Below are positions 1 to 64,000 of a stretch of 64,000 nt of DNA, piece after piece; position 1 is the stretch's first letter, and each line of letters begins with the position of its first letter. The notes under the pieces are model-generated. The model made no database searches. It saw only the letters and a list, made by a program, of their open reading frames with translations, and had not been told where the DNA came from. Source of the DNA: Sycobia sp. Sy_11 (lineage: Eukaryota > Arthropoda > Insecta > Hymenoptera > Epichrysomallidae); the NCBI GenBank assembly GCA_018907035.1, contig JACCIC010000386.1, positions 25,098 through 89,097 of the forward strand, read 5' to 3'. A program made the position numbers and the translations under genes.

Positions 1-2010
1 TTACTTTGCTACCTGCGAGCTCTAATTCGTTCCGCTTGGGCAGGTATCGCGCGCTCGTCTGTTTACCGGAGCAGCTGCTATTTTGTATATACAGTTTTAG
101 TGCTACTAGTACCTTAGCTATTAACCACTCTTGAACGTCAGTATAGTTAGAAACTCCGAAGTAGCAACAGCTGTGCGTTCTCGTCCGCGCTCGTGATTTC
201 TACAATGGACAAGACCTCACAACAGCAAAAAGCCTGGTGACTTCCAGGTTCTACACCGAAGAAACGAAAGTTTCCAGGAAAACTTCCCCAAGATCATGAA
301 AAAGATAATAGTAATACTATTGCGTCTGCTCAGAAACTCAAGGATTCAAAAGATAAAAGTTTTGATGTGCCTGTTGATCAAACAGCATGGTACAGTATTA
401 TTCATTTTTGTATGGTTTTTACGGTGTTACAACAGTATTTAAAGTTCAAAGTATGTGATAAAAATGTATCGTTTTTGAAATATGGACAACGAGGACTCGG
501 TTTTAAAATTTTTCTTATGTGTGACTGTGGAGAAAAGTATATCGATTCAAGTCCGTTAATTTCGACTAGGTATGAAATCAATCGTCGGCTATTGTATGTT
601 ATGCGTTTAATTAGTGTTGAATTGAGTGGTATCAATACGTTTGGTGGGCTCATGTAACTAGGATATGGTATAAGCTGTTCCGCTTATTATTATATTATTG
701 ACACAGTTTTTATCGCTGTGCAAAGTGTGTTCGACCTAGCGATGCGCAAGGGAGTAAATTAAGAAAAACTATTGAATGCTGCACGCAGAGAACCCGAAGA
801 CGTTTGAACAGTTTCGGATGACGGCTTCTGGCAAAAAAGAGGATTTTCTTCTTTTGTTGGCATAATCTCTTTAATTTTTAGATATTCTAAAGAAATTGCG
901 AATGTTATTATTAAATCAAGCTACTGCAAAGGGTTTGAGAAGAAAAAAGGAACAGAAGACATGCCAGAATATGAAGCGTGGTATGAGAAGCACAAAGAGT
1001 ATTGTCAAGCAAATTACGCGGAAAGTTCTGGCGAAATGTAGGTCGATGGTGTCTGCGAAATATTTTGGCAATTCTTGGAAAAGTTTGCTGTACGTTATGA
1101 TTTTTATATAGGAAATGGAGACTCTACAATCTTCAAGCTCTTGCTCAGTACCACCTTATGGAGAAGAGTATGTTGTAAAAAATTAGAATGTGTCTTGGAT
1201 GTTGCAAAAAGAATTTTAAGCGTGCTAGTGACGCGAAGAAAATTCTCATACAGATAAGAAAAGCTGCCAAGAAGAATAAGAATGAAATCCAGCAAAAAAA
1301 AACGCCAACTAAAAAAAACGGTAACTAAACAATTAGTGAAGAAAAATAAGGTTGCAGTGAAAGTGCTCACAGTGAAAACTCAAGCTTTAACAATAAAATT
1401 AATGAAAGAACTCTCAACTAACTATGGTTTAGCAATTCAAAGGCATCTCGATTCTGTGGAAGAAATGTGCAGAGAGATCTGGGCGGGATATTATCATAAA
1501 ATCTCAATTGATGAGAAATCACAGCATTCATACTATTCCGAGTCTTGGTGCAAATACAAGAAGGCTGTGAGAGATAAGAGAATTAGAGAGATAAAAAATT
1601 CTAAAACCAATCTACGAAGTTTTAACAAAGCATGAATTACTTGAAAGATGCCTTGATGGAAACAGGCAAAACAACAATGAGTCATTCAACAACCGCATTT
1701 GGAAAATGGCTCCTAACACGTCTTCAACGGAAAAATTATTGTTCAAATAGTTTGTTAAACTGCTGCTTGTATCTTCAATGAAGGTTTTAAACCACTTTGG
1801 AAAATCATGTCAGTAATGGGAGTCAAAATCAGTCGGACCGCCATACATTATGCTACTCAACGTGACAGAGACTGTGTACGTGTAGCAACCGTCGCAATAC
1901 TGATGCCTCTAAAGAAGCCAGGATACAACGTAGAAACATTATTTTGGAAGACAATGAACGTGATCAAGAAGAGGAAGGTATAATATAAGGTGCAGGTATC
2001 GCTGATTAAG
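1..2010 (+). mobile_element. Degenerate Mutator-like DNA transposon
   Basis: A decayed transposase can be followed in changing frames from the ATG at 205 to a glycine-rich end near 2005. Recognisable parts are a paired-Cys segment near 445-540 (KVCD ... CDCGEKY), MRLISVELSGINTF at about 595-645, a catalytic-region DDGFW near 820, GNGDSTIF near 1112, and YGLAIQRHLDSVEEMC at 1420-1475. This resembles the Mutator-like transposases abundant in ant genomes; that family call is from memory. I could not define terminal inverted repeats. It lies outside the titin gene, downstream of its 3' end. Confidence 0.65.
205..2005 (+). pseudogene. Mutator-like transposase pseudogene
   Basis: Open pieces at 367-657, about 960-1050, 1075-1257 and 1282-1635 belong to one protein but are separated by stops (for example TGA at 238, TAG at 1048) and frameshifts. 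The longest intact stretch is the C-terminal piece with CREIWAGYYHKISIDEKSQH. It cannot make a working transposase. Confidence 0.65.
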
Positions 2011-3040
2011 AACAGGTAATATTTTTTCACGATTTTTCTTTGATAATAATATTTTTTCTCAAAATAACGTTTTTCGATGCCTTGTTGATAAAAACTCTAA
2101 ATATAGGTTGCCTAGGTATCGTTTCGATCCTATGACTGACACTATAGTTCACTTCGATGCTGACATTTACTAATAAAGAAAGCTTCGTGTATACAACTAA
2201 AATCTAATTTCTTATTTACTTATTTTATTCTTATTTTCCACGATTCTATTCTTCAATATTTTTATTACTTCATTTGCCATGTTATATCATCAAAAACTTT
2301 TTTAGCCATTAAATGTATGAATGATTTGCATATTGTTTTTGACAAGTAACTTTGAAAAACTTTACCTCGAACCTTTTGTGTATATGTGCCTATGCAAATA
2401 GCATTTATATCACTTTTTATAATGCGATAATGGTTATCTGTGTAATCACTGATACTTCATAAACTTATTATTTTAACAAAGTCAATTCTTATCAGATTTA
2501 CAGCGTATAATGAAATTGAAGAAAAGTCGATCCACGTCGATAAACTACTCAATACTAGCAATATACTCAAAAAATAAAACCTGTTTTCTACCACGCATAA
2601 CGTAATGCGTTTTCCAAATATTGAAACACCAAATATACAAACTCTATTAAATTTATTACAGGCCAGGTTATCAGTAAACTAGAAGAATATAGATGCAACA
2701 AACATATGCTTTGCAGTTAGATTACATCATAAAAAAGCTGCGGCCGGGGAGGTTATAATAAAATAGCTGTAATACAAATGATAATATAGCAACCTTACTT
2801 AATGTCCAGCATAAAAACAATTTTTAGTTTTCTGAGTCCACTATGAAAATTGTCTTTTTAAGTAATTTTACCACATAAGTTATTCAAAAATAAAAAAAAT
2901 GCAACAACTTTATATGAACACTACTTAAACTGTAGTTTTACTTCCGAGATGTTTGGCTTTCAAATACATAGTTACGTCCTCGTTTTACTTCCCAATCTTT
3001 GAAGCTTTCGTAATGCGCCAAACAAGGGCATTTTATTTTT
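2010..3040. other. Non-coding flank, nothing recognised
   Basis: AT-rich sequence between the Mutator-like relic and the RTE-like copy. I see no open frame of interest, RNA gene or repeat structure. Confidence 0.5.
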
Positions 3041-3612
3041 AGAGAGAGAATTTTTTTTGTGACCATCGCTTTCCCGACTGGGTATCCGGGATTAAATAAA
3101 TAATCTCAGCAGCGTATAAGAAAAAATAAAATGTTTAATAGATATCCAAGGCGTGGGTAGTGTTAAATTAACCTGAAGAACAAAAAGGATAGTACCGAAT
3201 AAAATCGCACCTTCTTTAGGATACGAAAGTTGGATACGACCATTCAAATGAGCTGGCCTGGAATTAATAGTTGAAGCTGACTACTTTGAGTTGATATTCG
3301 ATATAATTCAAGACGTCACCTACTGACCACTGATGGAATTGAATGCTAAGACTATTAACAGCGCATGCGCCCGATACTACCGTACTACGTGCATACATGA
3401 ATTATCCCCACCAAATTATAACACGCTACTTATAACCTATGCGCTAATGATTTATTGATGAAAAATATATTTCAATAAAAGACATAGCTTGTGTCTTTCC
3501 GAAGATAATACAGAATAAGTATATATGTCGAATTTCAGAAGAATCTGTTCAGTAGTTTTTTTTTAGCGTGTTCAAAGAAAAACACGTTTTATTCATTAGT
3601 AGGATAGGATAG
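3040..3612 (+). mobile_element. RTE-like retroelement 3' end, copy 1
   Basis: This segment shares a long diverged alignment with 25223-25745. Shared landmarks include TTAACCTGAAGA, AGCTGG..TGG.ATTAATA, GACTACTTTGAGTT, TTTCAATAAAA.ACATAGC, GATAATA.AGAAT, ATTTCAGAA and TCAGTAGTTTTTT, then a short tandem tail (AGGATAGGATAGGATGATA). Ending in a short tandem repeat is typical of RTE-clade LINEs and their SINEs. No coding region remains. Confidence 0.5.
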
Positions 3613-4704
3613 GATGATATAATATATAGCAGAGCCGTTTGAAGGTTGTAGTACACATACTTGCGATCAAAGCGTGACTGCGCTCCTTGATACTAAAATT
3701 TGTGATAAACCAATAAGGATTAATAATAATTCAATAACATTTAGAGATTATCATTAATGTCATATAATTACAAGTTAAGTTGATACATTATATATATATT
3801 TAAAATAATCTTGAAAGTATGCGACGCAACATTGGTTAAGCACTTGATGATGGTTGCACCTATATTTTACGTCTCGGATACCAACGTTGAGTGGCATTGC
3901 TTCCTTAATACAGAAAAATAAAATTTTCGTAATGCATCTTAAATACATAAGTCAGCGACCACTAGGGTGCCTGTCATTTTGAGCATTTTATTTGCTCTCT
4001 TTCACGATTAATAATTATTTTGAAAATAAATTATTCGTTTATATGTAATGGTAATGGAGATTTACATTAGTATAATAATAATTAATAAATATTTATAATA
4101 TTACAATATTTCAATATATATACATAAATTATGTTGATAAGTACGACGCTCTCTCAATAAAATTATAACCTAAATCGCATAACAAATTTTGTTTTACGAG
4201 CCAAGAATTACATATTATCACATTTTACTCGCTTTCTACAGCAATGTAGAGAAATATTTCTCCTCGCAAGCTTATTTTACTCTGTGTATGAGTTTATTGT
4301 GAGCAATTATGAGGGGAAAGGAAGAGTTGAAAAGGATTTAATATAAGTGTAATCTAGTTTCTGCTTTATATAAATGAATATTTTTAACGCATCTACAAAT
4401 GTTTAGAGATCAGAACGAAGTTATATTGTCAATGAATTTATGATAATAATTTCGATGCTTGCTCTTCATCCTGTGAAATATAATTATTTTTGTTTTCTTT
4501 CTTCTTTATAATTACACTGATTAGACTTCATACTCGCTTGGCACCCTGCATCCTAGGGTGCCTCTGCGACAACAATTATTACTTTACAAAGAATGTAGTC
4601 GATACTCACGAATAAAATCATGAAGTATCTACACATATACAAATACATATATATTAGAGAATTCAGCGATTCAAGCTCGCCATACTCATAGAAATGCTTC
4701 TCAT
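3613..4704. other. Downstream flank and presumed 3' UTR of the titin-like gene
   Basis: AT-rich sequence directly after the titin stop codon in gene direction. The 3' UTR must start at 4704. Several TTTATT (AATAAA on the gene strand) occur, so I cannot choose the poly(A) site. No other gene is seen. Confidence 0.5.

Positions 4705-64000
<59,296 letters not shown>

Noticed and set aside
402..653. Minus-strand frame of 83 codons near the left edge
   Set aside because: Shadow of the Mutator-like transposase fragment on the plus strand.

Overview
The window is AT-rich eukaryotic DNA dominated by one enormous muscle gene on the minus strand. The gene has a titin-like (sallimus/kettin) layout: very long PEVK-type low-complexity exons, then an SH3 domain, a run of immunoglobulin (Ig) domains, fibronectin type III (FN3) domains and a short unique tail. 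That layout, together with the intronic mariner, Mutator-like, R1-like and other LINE relics, points to an insect, probably a hymenopteran such as an ant. The species call is inference; I recognise the gene by architecture, not by a database match. || Layout, read in gene direction from 64000 down to 4705. An exon running off the window edge (63110-64000) is followed by a giant exon (48195-62662) with about 55 copies of an 82-residue Lys/Glu/Thr repeat. A 26-nt microexon (48019-48044) comes next, then a second giant exon (32190-42150) with three near-identical 472-residue repeats plus one older relative, and a twelve-copy 80-residue repeat. The 3' part is ordinary: an SH3 domain over 31496-31818, nine Ig domains between 31410 and 17380, four FN3 domains between 16842 and 5187, and a C-terminal exon ending at a TAA at 4705-4707. 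I placed the splice sites by eye. The length of every 3' exon agrees with the phases at its two ends, so the whole chain from 42150 to 4705 reads through without a stop. || Two alternative products can be supported. A phase-compatible terminal exon with its own stop (27243-27400) would end the protein after Ig3. A symmetric 78-nt cassette exon (15443-15520) would lengthen the linker between FN3-2 and FN3-3. || The introns and 3' flank hold mobile DNA: a decayed Mutator-like element (1-2010), mariner relics, a Gypsy pol remnant, an R1-like LINE sitting in an (ATT)n microsatellite, a second LINE bounded by (TA)n, an LTR with primer binding site, palindromic MITEs, RTE-like 3' ends, a 60-bp minisatellite and many microsatellites. 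One MITE copy appears to have carried away the acceptor and first bases of a titin exon. || The sequence has local quality problems. One repeat unit (52240-52620) carries a burst of small indels, a 9-A run at 62160-62168 breaks the frame, and three single-site frame breaks lie in 63700-63925. They look like residual sequencing or assembly errors, because correcting the counts restores an exon length divisible by three. I did not find a new biological system such as a defence or CRISPR locus. The novelty lies in the size and recent homogenisation of the PEVK arrays, the alternative exons and the transposon-gene exchange.
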